Source: Oscillatoria sp. Prado101 | Lineage (GTDB): Bacteria; Cyanobacteriota; Cyanobacteriia; Cyanobacteriales; Oscillatoriaceae | Reading direction: 5' to 3' | DNA: 7,905 bases | Assembly (NCBI GenBank): GCA_025454445.1 | Contig: JALOOK010000198.1 | Span: 1 to 7,905, forward strand | Shown here: piece by piece, positions 1 through 6,054 of the stretch | How the letters are laid out: the number at the start of each line of letters is the position of its first letter | Numbering within the stretch: the first letter of the stretch is position 1 | The notes under the pieces: generated by a model | The model's input: only the letters and a program-made list of their open reading frames with translations | Told to the model about the DNA's origin: nothing | The model's database searches: none | Program-made: the position numbers and the translations under genes

Positions 1-70
1 AAAAATTCTGGTATTTCTAGATAAAAGAATAACTTAATTATGAGCGATGAAACGGAAGTAATATTAAGTT

Positions 71-103
71 ACAGTCCCCCGGCGGAAACAGCCGGGGGAC
101 TGT
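71..103. terminator. Perfect 13-bp hairpin, possible bidirectional terminator
   Basis: The arms 71-83 (ACAGTCCCCCGGC) and 91-103 are exact reverse complements around a 7-nt loop. On the plus strand the stem is followed by CTTTT, a short U-run, which would suit termination of a gene entering from the left of the window. On the minus strand it lies about 144 nt after the stop of the TerB-like gene and is followed by AACTTAATATT, only weakly U-rich. The stem is certain. Its role as an intrinsic terminator is an inference because neither side has a long U-tract. Confidence 0.55.
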
Positions 104-161
104 CTTTTGGCCCTCTTGTCGCAACCGCTGAGTGGCTGGCATCCATTTTTCTACAGCATCA

Positions 162-194
162 AGAAACCAAGTTGGTTGAGGAAACCTGGTTTCT
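162..194. repeat. Imperfect inverted repeat with AGAAACC/GGTTTCT ends
   Basis: AGAAACC (162-168) and GGTTTCT (188-194) are exact reverse complements, and the inner part also carries GAAACC again (181-186). This resembles the short AGAAACC-type palindromic repeats scattered between genes in many filamentous cyanobacteria, from recollection rather than a search. A related, more diverged element, with AGCCGG and CCGGCT arms, lies at 3785-3804. A short minus-strand reading frame spans this repeat (38-229) but has no recognisable protein features. Confidence 0.45.
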
Positions 195-246
195 GGCTGC
201 CGCCATGTTAGGCTGAAGTATGCCGGCACACTTGCATCAAATGGGG

Positions 247-1350
247 CTAACTGTAGACAAACGCTATGGTGTCGAGAAAATCGAAAAGGCTGTTCTTGAT
301 ATCCGCGATTTCCTCTTCAAGTGGGCCGGGGGTTTCCTCGTCCCAAAAGTGGCGCTGAGCGGACACCGTGTAACAGAAGTCGGCAGCAATAAAAGAGACA
401 AGCCCCCGGTAAGCATTCATGGGAACTTCAGAACCGTCTTCGGTTTGCTTTGATATCGTTGAACCCTGGGGCATATCGACGGCAATGAAGTAAGCGCCAT
501 GCATCAAATCATCGATATACTCTTCCCACAAAATCTTGGAGCCGGGGAAATGGGCGAGAATGGCCTCGGAGACGTAATTACTGAGAAACGTTTTGAAAAA
601 TTCTTGCTGGCCAACTAACTGTATCCGGTCGCCCACTTCAGCGGTAAAAGGGCTATAATCAATTCTCAGGAGAGTGCCAAAATCGTCGGAAAACGCGACA
701 GACCCTTCTTGCGAGCTGATCAGGCCGCCTTTTTCTGGGTCAGTGGGCACCGGCACGGTGAAATTGCCGAGCGGAGACTCATACAGCTCACTGTCTGCCG
801 GTTCCTCATAAACTCCCACTGCAATTTCCGCCAAATCTCTATCCGTTGGGCTGAGTTGGAACGTCCGCACCTCGTTTTCTCCCTCTTCCCCCTCTTCCCA
901 TTCTCCCGACAATTCCTCAATCACCTCATCTAAAATTAGATCTGCCTCTTCATCGTCAATATCCAAAGCTTCTTGCAAATCGCAGATAGCCTCAACTTCT
1001 TCATCAGAAAGCTCTCCCTCTTTCTGAGCAGCAAGCATCATAATTGAGAGCGCAAAAGCATCTACCAAATGCTCATAACTCAGGGAATCATAAGCCTGAT
1101 TAAACAGGGCTCCCAAACCCTCAATATCCGCCTGATTGGCGAGTTTATTCACCAAGCTATAAACCTCCTCTTCTGAGTATCCCTCAAACAGATCGAAGGC
1201 TAGCAGTATACGCCCCGCCCTTTCAAGCTCCTGGCGATTGTTTGAGGTGGCCATTTTGGTGACGGTAGCAATTGCAGCCACAGCTTCCTCAGGAGCCAGG
1301 GTGAATGTGGTTGTGTCTTCAGTATTGAATACAAAGTCAAACTTGCCCAT
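247..1350 (-). CDS. TerB-like domain protein with uncharacterised C-terminal domain
   Basis: 367 residues, acidic and apparently soluble: no signal peptide or membrane helix is visible. Residues about 20-147 are all-helical and look like a TerB (tellurite-resistance-associated) domain, with the typical acidic stretch KEGELSDEEVEAICDLQ at 110-126. Residues 148-160 are a Glu/Gly-rich linker. Residues about 165-367 form a second, mixed alpha/beta module with conserved-looking blocks (SPLGNFTVPVP, LLRIDYSPF, HGAYFIAVDMPQGSTI, YRGLVSFIAADFCY) that I do not recognise. TerB domains in other proteins are linked to metal-binding, membrane-associated stress complexes, but a tellurite function should not be assumed from this fold alone. 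The ATG at 1350 has no obvious Shine-Dalgarno sequence. The gene is divergent from the phosphoesterase, and no other ter genes are in the window. Confidence 0.85.
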   Translation of the reverse strand: MGKFDFVFNTEDTTTFTLAPEEAVAAIATVTKMATSNNRQELERAGRILLAFDLFEGYSEEEVYSLVNKLANQADIEGLGALFNQAYDSLSYEHLVDAFALSIMMLAAQKEGELSDEEVEAICDLQEALDIDDEEADLILDEVIEELSGEWEEGEEGENEVRTFQLSPTDRDLAEIAVGVYEEPADSELYESPLGNFTVPVPTDPEKGGLISSQEGSVAFSDDFGTLLRIDYSPFTAEVGDRIQLVGQQEFFKTFLSNYVSEAILAHFPGSKILWEEYIDDLMHGAYFIAVDMPQGSTISKQTEDGSEVPMNAYRGLVSFIAADFCYTVSAQRHFWDEETPGPLEEEIADIKNSLFDFLDTIAFVYS

Positions 1351-1394
1351 AGATTTTTTACGCCTGGTTTTAACCTTGCTATTTTTATAGCAGA

Positions 1395-1423
1395 TTGCCA
1401 GCCTCTATGTGCGGGTTGCCAGC
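1395..1423. promoter_or_regulatory. Direct repeat TTGCCAGC x2 in divergent intergenic region
   Basis: TTGCCAGC occurs exactly at 1395-1402 and 1416-1423, 21 bp apart start to start, which is two helical turns on the same DNA face. It lies 45-73 bp upstream of the TerB-like gene start. Next to it, 1378-1391 holds a small inverted repeat, GCTAT-TTTT-ATAGC, which on the minus strand includes TATAAA, a possible -10 box for the TerB-like gene. A paired operator is plausible, but only spacing and position support it. Confidence 0.25.
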
Positions 1424-1442
1424 ATATCTTAAGGAGAATTTA

Positions 1443-1455
1443 AGGTGCCGCACCT
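1443..1455. repeat. 13-bp palindrome AGGTGC-C-GCACCT
   Basis: Exact arms AGGTGC (1443-1448) and GCACCT (1450-1455) flank one base, between the divergent TerB-like and phosphoesterase genes. It could be an operator, but no known regulator site is recognised. Confidence 0.3.
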
Positions 1456-1520
1456 AACACCTCCAATCTTCCTTGGCGCTCGTTCACGGGGGGGGTTTAA
1501 GGCCCTCTTGGCGTCTAGGG

Positions 1521-1539
1521 CGATTTAATCGATTATACT
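1521..1539 (+). promoter_or_regulatory. Candidate -10 box (TATACT) with overlapping-side palindrome
   Basis: TATACT at 1534-1539 is a good match to the sigma-70 type -10 hexamer and lies 37 bp before the ATG at 1577. Transcription would start near 1546, leaving a leader of about 30 nt. A -35 match is poor: TTGGCG at 1508-1513 is 20 bp away. The palindrome CGATT-T-AATCG (1521-1531) ends 2 bp before the box and is a possible operator. This placement argues against the TTG at 1553 as the start codon, since almost no leader would remain. Confidence 0.35.
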
Positions 1540-1576
1540 CGTAGTTGTTGGATTGCTTATCGTAACACCCATTCCC

Positions 1577-3265
1577 ATGACATCAGACTCCCAACTGCTG
1601 ACCGATCCATTCCTGCAACTGCCAACTCCGACTTCCGTGAGGGTTGTGTGGTTTACCGAGTTTGCCGGCACCGGCCACACGGTACAATATGGCAAACACC
1701 TCAATCAAGAGGCAACTGCCACCACCAGCAAGCTGAGCCGCATTCGCGAAGACCAAAAATCGCGGGTGGGTTCCCAGACTGAGGATAACCTGGTCTATCA
1801 AAAGCCAACCCTCCGACATATCTGGCGTCACGAAGCGGAAATCGGCGGATTGACTCCCGGAGAGCGAGTGCCTTATCGTGTCACCAGCGTGCGAGAAGAC
1901 GGGGAAAGTTTCAGCAGCGCCACTTTTACTCTCGCACCGGCACCCTTACCGGGAACTCCCCTAAAAATCCTGCTGACATCCGATCACCAGCTGATGCCGA
2001 TGGTGGCTGCCAATCTCCAGAAAGTAGGGGAAACTGTCGGTAAAATAGATGCGGTTTTCTTTGCCGGTGATTTGGCAAACATTCCAGATCGCGCCTCGGA
2101 GTGGTTTGACGACAGTCGCGGGAATGCTTTCTTCCCCTGTCTGCAAGGTCTGGCAAACTACGAAATGGAAAAAAATGGCATTAAAACAGTGTACACCGGC
2201 TCCCAAATAATCCAGCACGCGCCGCTGTTTCCGGCAGCCGGCAACCACGAAGTGATGGGGCGCTTTTCCACGGAAAGTAACCTCAACTACCAGATTTTTG
2301 ATTCCTTCCCCCGCGCTGCGGCGGAGGAACTTTACGCGAAACATGCCGGTCAGCTGAACCCCAGCGGCGATCCGGAGGTGCGGGAAGCTTGGCTGAAAGA
2401 CAACTCCTTCAATACTAGCACATACGAAGAAATATTCAGCTTCCCCAAAAGCGGTAAAAGAGGGCAAAAATACTATGCTGTCACCTTTGGCGACGTGCGC
2501 TTGGTGACACTTTTCATCACGAACATGTGGCGCATTCCCAGTCTCGACGCCACAGCAAAGGGAAGATACCGCGAGCGAGAGGAGGATTTGAACAGCCCAA
2601 CTGCTTGGGGTTACGGGCAGCACATTTTTGAGCCAATTGCCAAGGGAAGCGAGCAGTATGAATGGCTGGAGAAAGAAGTCAACAGCGCAGAATTCAAGCA
2701 AGCGAAGTACAAAGTTGTGATGTTCCACCACCCGGCGCACACTCTGGGCGACAATATCGTGCCGGCTTTTACCGAGCCGGTGCAAATAATTGAGCGTCAT
2801 GAAGATGGCACCATCAAAGCAATCCGCTACGAGTACCCGAAGGATAAGGATTACATTATCCGAGACGTAGTGCCAATGCTTGAGAGTGCCGGTGTGCGGC
2901 TGGTATTTTTCGGGCACTCGCATTTGTGGAACCGATTTGTCAGTGATGCCGGCACGCACTTTTTGGAATCCTCGAATGTCGGCAATTCTTACGGCGCTGC
3001 TTTTGGGGAAAATAAGCGGGTTGTGCCAGAGGGTTATAAAGAGGAGTATGTTGCCCTGGGCGATCCGAACGGGTTGGAGCCGGTGGTGCCGGCAATTGCG
3101 CCGCTGCGGGGTGAGAATGGCGAGCCTTTGCCCTATATTGCCAGTAATGATATCACGGTTTTTAGCATTCTTGATACCGGTGCCGGTACGGTGAGCAGTT
3201 ATTATTTTGACACGCGGGAGCCGCAATCGGAGGTGGTCAAGTTTGATCAGTTTGGGGTAAGTTAA
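1577..3265 (+). CDS. Calcineurin-like metallophosphoesterase with N-terminal beta-sandwich domain
   Basis: 562 residues from the ATG at 1577; an in-frame TTG at 1553 would add only eight residues and is less likely. Residues about 8-122 resemble the fibronectin-III-like domain found before purple acid phosphatase catalytic domains. The catalytic domain runs from about 129 with the metallophosphoesterase motifs in order: SDHQ (135-138, motif I), AGDLA (163-167), AGNHEVMG (221-228), FHHP (383-386) and FGHSH (445-449). These supply the ligands for a two-metal centre that hydrolyses phosphoesters. Motif I has Gln where the classic Asp-x-His motif has His. About 155 residues separate the GNHE and FHHP motifs, a larger insert than in small family members. 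No signal peptide or membrane segment is visible, so the protein is probably cytoplasmic. The substrate cannot be deduced. It is not a PPP-family protein phosphatase by its motif context. Confidence 0.88.
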   Translation: MTSDSQLLTDPFLQLPTPTSVRVVWFTEFAGTGHTVQYGKHLNQEATATTSKLSRIREDQKSRVGSQTEDNLVYQKPTLRHIWRHEAEIGGLTPGERVPYRVTSVREDGESFSSATFTLAPAPLPGTPLKILLTSDHQLMPMVAANLQKVGETVGKIDAVFFAGDLANIPDRASEWFDDSRGNAFFPCLQGLANYEMEKNGIKTVYTGSQIIQHAPLFPAAGNHEVMGRFSTESNLNYQIFDSFPRAAAEELYAKHAGQLNPSGDPEVREAWLKDNSFNTSTYEEIFSFPKSGKRGQKYYAVTFGDVRLVTLFITNMWRIPSLDATAKGRYREREEDLNSPTAWGYGQHIFEPIAKGSEQYEWLEKEVNSAEFKQAKYKVVMFHHPAHTLGDNIVPAFTEPVQIIERHEDGTIKAIRYEYPKDKDYIIRDVVPMLESAGVRLVFFGHSHLWNRFVSDAGTHFLESSNVGNSYGAAFGENKRVVPEGYKEEYVALGDPNGLEPVVPAIAPLRGENGEPLPYIASNDITVFSILDTGAGTVSSYYFDTREPQSEVVKFDQFGVS

Positions 3266-3292
3266 AATAGGCGGAAAACCTGGGTATTTGGA

Positions 3293-3313
3293 GGGCGGCC
3301 ACGGGGGCCGCCC
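3293..3313. repeat. GC-rich hairpin GGGCGGCC / GGCCGCCC after the phosphoesterase gene
   Basis: Exact 8-bp arms at 3293-3300 and 3306-3313 enclose a 5-nt loop, 28 bp after the phosphoesterase stop codon. No U-run follows (CTACAGG comes next), so it looks more like an interspersed repeat than a classical intrinsic terminator, although it could stop or stabilise the 3' end of the transcript. Its right-hand part, GCCGCCCCTAC (3307-3317), recurs exactly at 3383-3393. Confidence 0.55.
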
Positions 3314-3417
3314 CTACAGGTAGCCGGTGAATGGAATGATGCTGTTGGCGAATGGGTGTGTCAGTCGGTCGGGCACTATGCAGCCGCCCCTACTGCCTGG
3401 GAAAGCGCCTCAGGAGG

Positions 3418-3460
3418 CTCTGCCTTGAAAAGGTTTGTAGTTGGGCTGCACGCCCTACCG
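3418..3460 (+). repeat. 43-bp direct repeat, copy 1 (CTTGAAAA / GGGCTGCACGCCC module)
   Basis: It matches copy 2 at 3514-3556 at 40 of 43 positions by eye. The unit has CTTGAAAA, then TTTGTAGTTG, then the small inverted repeat GGGC-TGCAC-GCCC. It is preceded by the hairpin GCCTC-AG-GAGGC (3407-3418) and followed at once by a 9-bp perfect hairpin (3461-3483). Confidence 0.7.
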
Positions 3461-3483
3461 AGGACAGGCGAGAAGCCTGTCCT
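3461..3483. repeat. Perfect 9-bp hairpin AGGACAGGC / GCCTGTCCT
   Basis: Arms 3461-3469 and 3475-3483 are exact reverse complements with the loop GAGAA. It abuts repeat copy 1 and is absent after copy 2, so the array is not a simple tandem duplication. No U-tract follows. Confidence 0.6.
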
Positions 3484-3513
3484 ACGCCTTATATTTGTTT
3501 CCTCGTTACGGGA

Positions 3514-3556
3514 CTCTGACTTGAAAATGTTTGTAGTTGGGCTGCACGCCCTATCG
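3514..3556 (+). repeat. 43-bp direct repeat, copy 2
   Basis: Starts 96 bp after copy 1 and differs at three positions. The CTTGAAAA box, TTTGTAGTTG and GGGC-TGCAC-GCCC palindrome are all kept. Unlike copy 1 it is not preceded by the GCCTC/GAGGC hairpin. Confidence 0.7.
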
Positions 3557-3615
3557 GATCGCTTGCGGTGGGCCAAGTTTTCATTGGTGGCGGTGTGCGC
3601 GGTTGTAGCGCAGCG

Positions 3616-3683
3616 GCTCCGCAGGAGCATCGCGACTGCCTTGAAAATAATCTTGTAGGGGCGACGCCAAGAGTGCTCGCCCC
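3616..3683 (+). repeat. Diverged third copy of the CTTGAAAA-hairpin module
   Basis: The order hairpin, CTGCCTTGAAAA, TTGTAG, GC-rich hairpin seen in copy 1 is repeated here with different arms: GCTCC/GGAGC (3616-3620 and 3624-3628), then CTGCCTTGAAAA (3636-3647), TTGTAG (3653-3658), then GGGGCGA (3658-3664) with TCGCCCC (3677-3683). The hairpin bases differ from copies 1 and 2 but base-pairing is kept, which suggests the structure matters or that different elements inserted at the same target. Confidence 0.5.
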
Positions 3684-3762
3684 GCCCCGGGTAAAATCTG
3701 CCTTTATCGTAAAGATATATTGCAATTTACCGCTGCCCTATGTATTTTAGCTAGCGGAGGGG

Positions 3763-3768
3763 TATACT
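3763..3768 (+). promoter_or_regulatory. Candidate -10 box (TATACT) for the ankyrin kinase
   Basis: TATACT lies 81 bp before the kinase ATG at 3850. No clear -35 hexamer is seen at the right distance. Transcription from about 3775 would give a leader of about 75 nt that contains the hairpin AGCCGG/CCGGCT at 3785-3790 and 3799-3804. Confidence 0.3.
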
Positions 3769-3784
3769 GTCAAAAAGAAGGAGA

Positions 3785-3804
3785 AGCCGGGTTCCTCACC
3801 GGCT
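3785..3804. repeat. Leader hairpin AGCCGG / CCGGCT
   Basis: Exact 6-bp arms around an 8-nt loop, extendable by AGA/TCT with one bulged base. It lies 46 bp before the kinase ATG and may be a relic of the same AGAAACC-type palindrome family as 162-194. A role in mRNA stability or translation of the kinase is possible but unproven. Confidence 0.35.
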
Positions 3805-3849
3805 CTCTGAGGCGCTGACATCGCCCTATTCCCAAAGCGGGGAAGCATC

Positions 3850-5943
3850 ATGGAATTACTGCACCAGTCGGGAGAAATTATCGCCTCCCGGTATCGCATC
3901 CTAAACACCATAGGCTCTGGGGGGACTGGGACTACTTACCTAGCCCTGGACTTGCAAAACAACCAGCAAGTGGCGTTGAAAGCCCTGTCACTCCACATGC
4001 TGACAGACTGGAAAAAGATAGAGCTATTTGAGCGGGAAGCCCGCACCCTGGCCCAACTCAATCATGCCGGTATTCCGCGCTACTTGGATTACTTTCAGGT
4101 GGACACTCCTGAAGACCGTTCCTTCTATATTGCCCAACAGCTAGCCGAGGGGAAATCTCTGGCTGCGCTGGCAGAAAGAGGCTGGCGCACGAATGAAAAT
4201 GGAGTCCGTAAGATAGCAACTCAAATCTTAGAAATCCTCGTCTACCTGCACAGTCTCAAACCCCCCGTCACCCACCGGGATATTAAGCCGCAAAACATTA
4301 TCCGGCGAGAAGACGGGCGGGTGTTATTGGTAGATTTTGGGGCGGTGCAGAACACTTATTATAACACGTTCATGCGGGGGAGTACAGTGGTGGGAACCTA
4401 CGGCTATATGGCACCGGAACAGTTTCGGGGACAAGCCGTGCCGGCAACGGATTTGTACGGGTTAGGAGCCACTGTGCTGTTTTTGCTGACGCACCGCTCC
4501 CCCGCAGATTTGCCCCTAGATGGGCTGAAAATTGACTTTCGCTCCCGGGTGCGAATTTCTGAAAAGTTTGCTGACTGGCTGGAGAAGATGCTAGAGCCGG
4601 ATGTCGGAGACAGATTCTCTTCGGCAAAAGAAGCGCTAGCGGTGCTGCGCGGCGAGCGGAAGAGGGAGAGCGCCACATCGCGCCCATCTGTAACGTGGAA
4701 AGCAATAGCAGGAGTGGGAATTGCTACAGTTGCTGCTGTTAGTGTATTAAATTCCTTCAAATGGGCTATCTTGGGCCGCCTCGGATTTAAACCGGCAGGA
4801 ATGTGCGCGGAGCTCAGCCAGGGAGAGAGCCCTACTGTTAGGGATTATCTCAACCAAGGTGGTGACGCCAACGCTGTTGAGAGCGATCGGGAAATTCCTC
4901 TGCTGGTGTGTGCGTCACAGTGGGGCAGGAAAGACGTAGCAGAGTTGCTAATTGCCAAGGGGGCAAATGTCAGTGCCGGGGACAGAAATGGCCAGACACC
5001 GCTGCACGTGGCGCAATCTCAGGCGGTGGCGCAGTTGCTGATTGCCAAAGGCGCAGATGTCAGTGCCAGGAACAGAAATGGCCAGACCCCGCTGCATTAT
5101 GGGCGAGATCGGCAGGTGGCGCAGGTGCTGATTGCTGCCGGTGCGGATGTCAATGCCAGGGACAGCACGGGCCAGACCCCGCTGCACCGCGTGCGAGTTG
5201 TGCAGTACTACTTCCAATCTGAGAAGATAGCGCAGGTGCTGATTGCTGCCGGTGCGGATGTCAATGCCAGGGACAGCACGGGCAAGACCCCCCTGTACTA
5301 CGCACTATTTCCGTATCGACGGGCGCTAGCGCAGGTGCTGATTGCTGCCGGTGCGGATGTCAATGCTAAGGACAGCGATGGCAAGACCCTGATGTACTAC
5401 GCAGTATTAGTATCTCACCCAGTATCTTCGCATTGGTGGGCGGCTGCGCAGCAGCTGATTGCAGCGGGTGCAGATACCAATGTTAGGGACAGCCAGGGCA
5501 GGACCCCACTGCACAATGGGCTTAATATGGGGTGGGTAGAGGATCTGCTGATTGCCAAGGGTGCAGATGTCAGCGCTAGGGACAATGATGGCAATACCCC
5601 ACTGCACTACCCGCAATCCAAGGAGAGAGCGCAGAAGCTAATTGTCATAGGCGCAGATGTCAGGGCCAGAAATAAGTTTGGCACGACCCCGCTGCACCAC
5701 GCGCAATTGAAGGAGGTAGCGCAGATGCTGATTGCCAAAGGCGCAGATGTCAGTGCCAGAGACAGCAATGGCCAGACCCCCCTGCACACGGCGCAATCTG
5801 CGGAGGTAGCGCAGTTGCTGATTGCCAAGGGCGCAGATGTCAATGCCAGGGATAAAAATGGCCAGACGCCGCTGGAGGTAGCATCTGCCAAGGGCAATAT
5901 CGATGTCGCCCAACTCCTCAAAACTTACAGCAAGAAAAAGTGA
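3850..5943 (+). CDS. Membrane-linked Ser/Thr protein kinase with C-terminal ankyrin repeats
   Basis: 697 residues. The kinase domain spans about 15-268: glycine loop GSGGTG (22-27), Lys44, Glu63 in helix C, catalytic HRDIKPQN (142-149), DFG (162-164), APE (188-190) and DRF (254-256). All key residues are present, so it should phosphorylate Ser/Thr. A Ser/Arg-rich linker leads to one hydrophobic segment at about 283-300 (rich in Ala, Val, Ile), a likely membrane anchor. Residues about 317-697 are roughly a dozen ankyrin units, a protein-binding solenoid. The kinase would be cytoplasmic and, with one helix, the ankyrins would lie on the other side of the membrane unless the hydrophobic stretch does not cross it. 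GGGGA at 3839-3843 is a modest ribosome site 6 nt before the ATG. It lies 111 bp upstream of a paralogous kinase on the same strand. Target proteins are unknown. Confidence 0.92.
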   Translation: MELLHQSGEIIASRYRILNTIGSGGTGTTYLALDLQNNQQVALKALSLHMLTDWKKIELFEREARTLAQLNHAGIPRYLDYFQVDTPEDRSFYIAQQLAEGKSLAALAERGWRTNENGVRKIATQILEILVYLHSLKPPVTHRDIKPQNIIRREDGRVLLVDFGAVQNTYYNTFMRGSTVVGTYGYMAPEQFRGQAVPATDLYGLGATVLFLLTHRSPADLPLDGLKIDFRSRVRISEKFADWLEKMLEPDVGDRFSSAKEALAVLRGERKRESATSRPSVTWKAIAGVGIATVAAVSVLNSFKWAILGRLGFKPAGMCAELSQGESPTVRDYLNQGGDANAVESDREIPLLVCASQWGRKDVAELLIAKGANVSAGDRNGQTPLHVAQSQAVAQLLIAKGADVSARNRNGQTPLHYGRDRQVAQVLIAAGADVNARDSTGQTPLHRVRVVQYYFQSEKIAQVLIAAGADVNARDSTGKTPLYYALFPYRRALAQVLIAAGADVNAKDSDGKTLMYYAVLVSHPVSSHWWAAAQQLIAAGADTNVRDSQGRTPLHNGLNMGWVEDLLIAKGADVSARDNDGNTPLHYPQSKERAQKLIVIGADVRARNKFGTTPLHHAQLKEVAQMLIAKGADVSARDSNGQTPLHTAQSAEVAQLLIAKGADVNARDKNGQTPLEVASAKGNIDVAQLLKTYSKKK
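4993..5940 (+). repeat. Ankyrin-coding tandem repeat DNA with 30-residue units
   Basis: This DNA encodes ten successive units that mostly start at (Q/K/T/N)TPLH: lengths are 30, 30, 37, 33, 39, 31, 30, 30, 30 residues and a terminal unit. The preceding unit (about residues 348-381) and the last one keep the usual longer spacing. Two subfamilies are visible: LLIAKGADVSARD-like units at both ends and VLIAAGADVNARD-like units in the middle. The segment 5119-5172 recurs exactly at 5230-5283 (54 bp), and its first 38 bp again at 5329-5366, so the middle units were copied recently. Confidence 0.85.
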
Positions 5944-6042
5944 GTGCCCCCGCGTTACCGCTACAGGGGACAGCTCACAGCTTTTTTGCCAGAAAAATCT
6001 AGCACTCGCCCCTGAAAAACCCTCAAATTATCAACTCCCGCC

Positions 6043-6047
6043 AGGAG
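6043..6047 (+). promoter_or_regulatory. Ribosome binding site AGGAG for the second kinase
   Basis: AGGAG lies 7 nt before the ATG at 6055, the clearest Shine-Dalgarno site in the window. It fixes the start, which also matches the start of the paralogous upstream kinase (both begin MELLHQ). Confidence 0.75.
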
Positions 6048-6054
6048 AACCGGC

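Larger units (their letters stand above)
3266..3849. other. Non-coding mosaic of short repeats and hairpins
   Basis: This 584-bp gap has no convincing gene. Open frames at 3356-3658 (plus) and 3376-3725 (minus) translate repeat sequence, including duplicated segments, and overlap each other antisense. The stretch holds at least six hairpins (3293-3313, 3407-3418, 3461-3483, 3616-3628, 3658-3683, 3785-3804), a 43-bp direct repeat in two close copies, and a third partial copy. The last 100 bp hold a candidate promoter and the leader of the ankyrin kinase. Confidence 0.6.

Noticed and set aside
38..229. 63-codon minus-strand frame left of the TerB-like gene
   Set aside because: It runs through the 13-bp hairpin and the AGAAACC inverted repeat, and its composition does not look like a protein.
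1961..3226. 421-codon minus-strand frame antisense to the phosphoesterase
   Set aside because: It lies wholly opposite a gene with all catalytic motifs in order; its translation has no recognisable domain and it is explained by codon bias of the sense gene.
3418..3556. Possible CRISPR array from the 43-bp direct repeats
   Set aside because: Only two close copies and one diverged copy exist, the spacers are unequal and themselves contain hairpins, and no cas gene is nearby.
3356..3725. Small overlapping frames on both strands in the gap before the ankyrin kinase
   Set aside because: They translate the CTTGAAAA/hairpin repeats, and parts of each protein repeat themselves only because the DNA does. 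No ribosome site or known domain is seen.
4948..5921. Several antisense frames under the ankyrin array with repetitive translations (for example ADICALGNQQ-like units)
   Set aside because: Their repetition mirrors the ankyrin codons on the plus strand; they are shadows.
5944..6054. Possible intrinsic terminator between the kinases (AGCT-CAC-AGCT followed by six T)
   Set aside because: The stem is only 4 bp and unlikely to stop transcription; the CAGGGG/CCCCTG pair around it is long-range and is followed by A rather than T.
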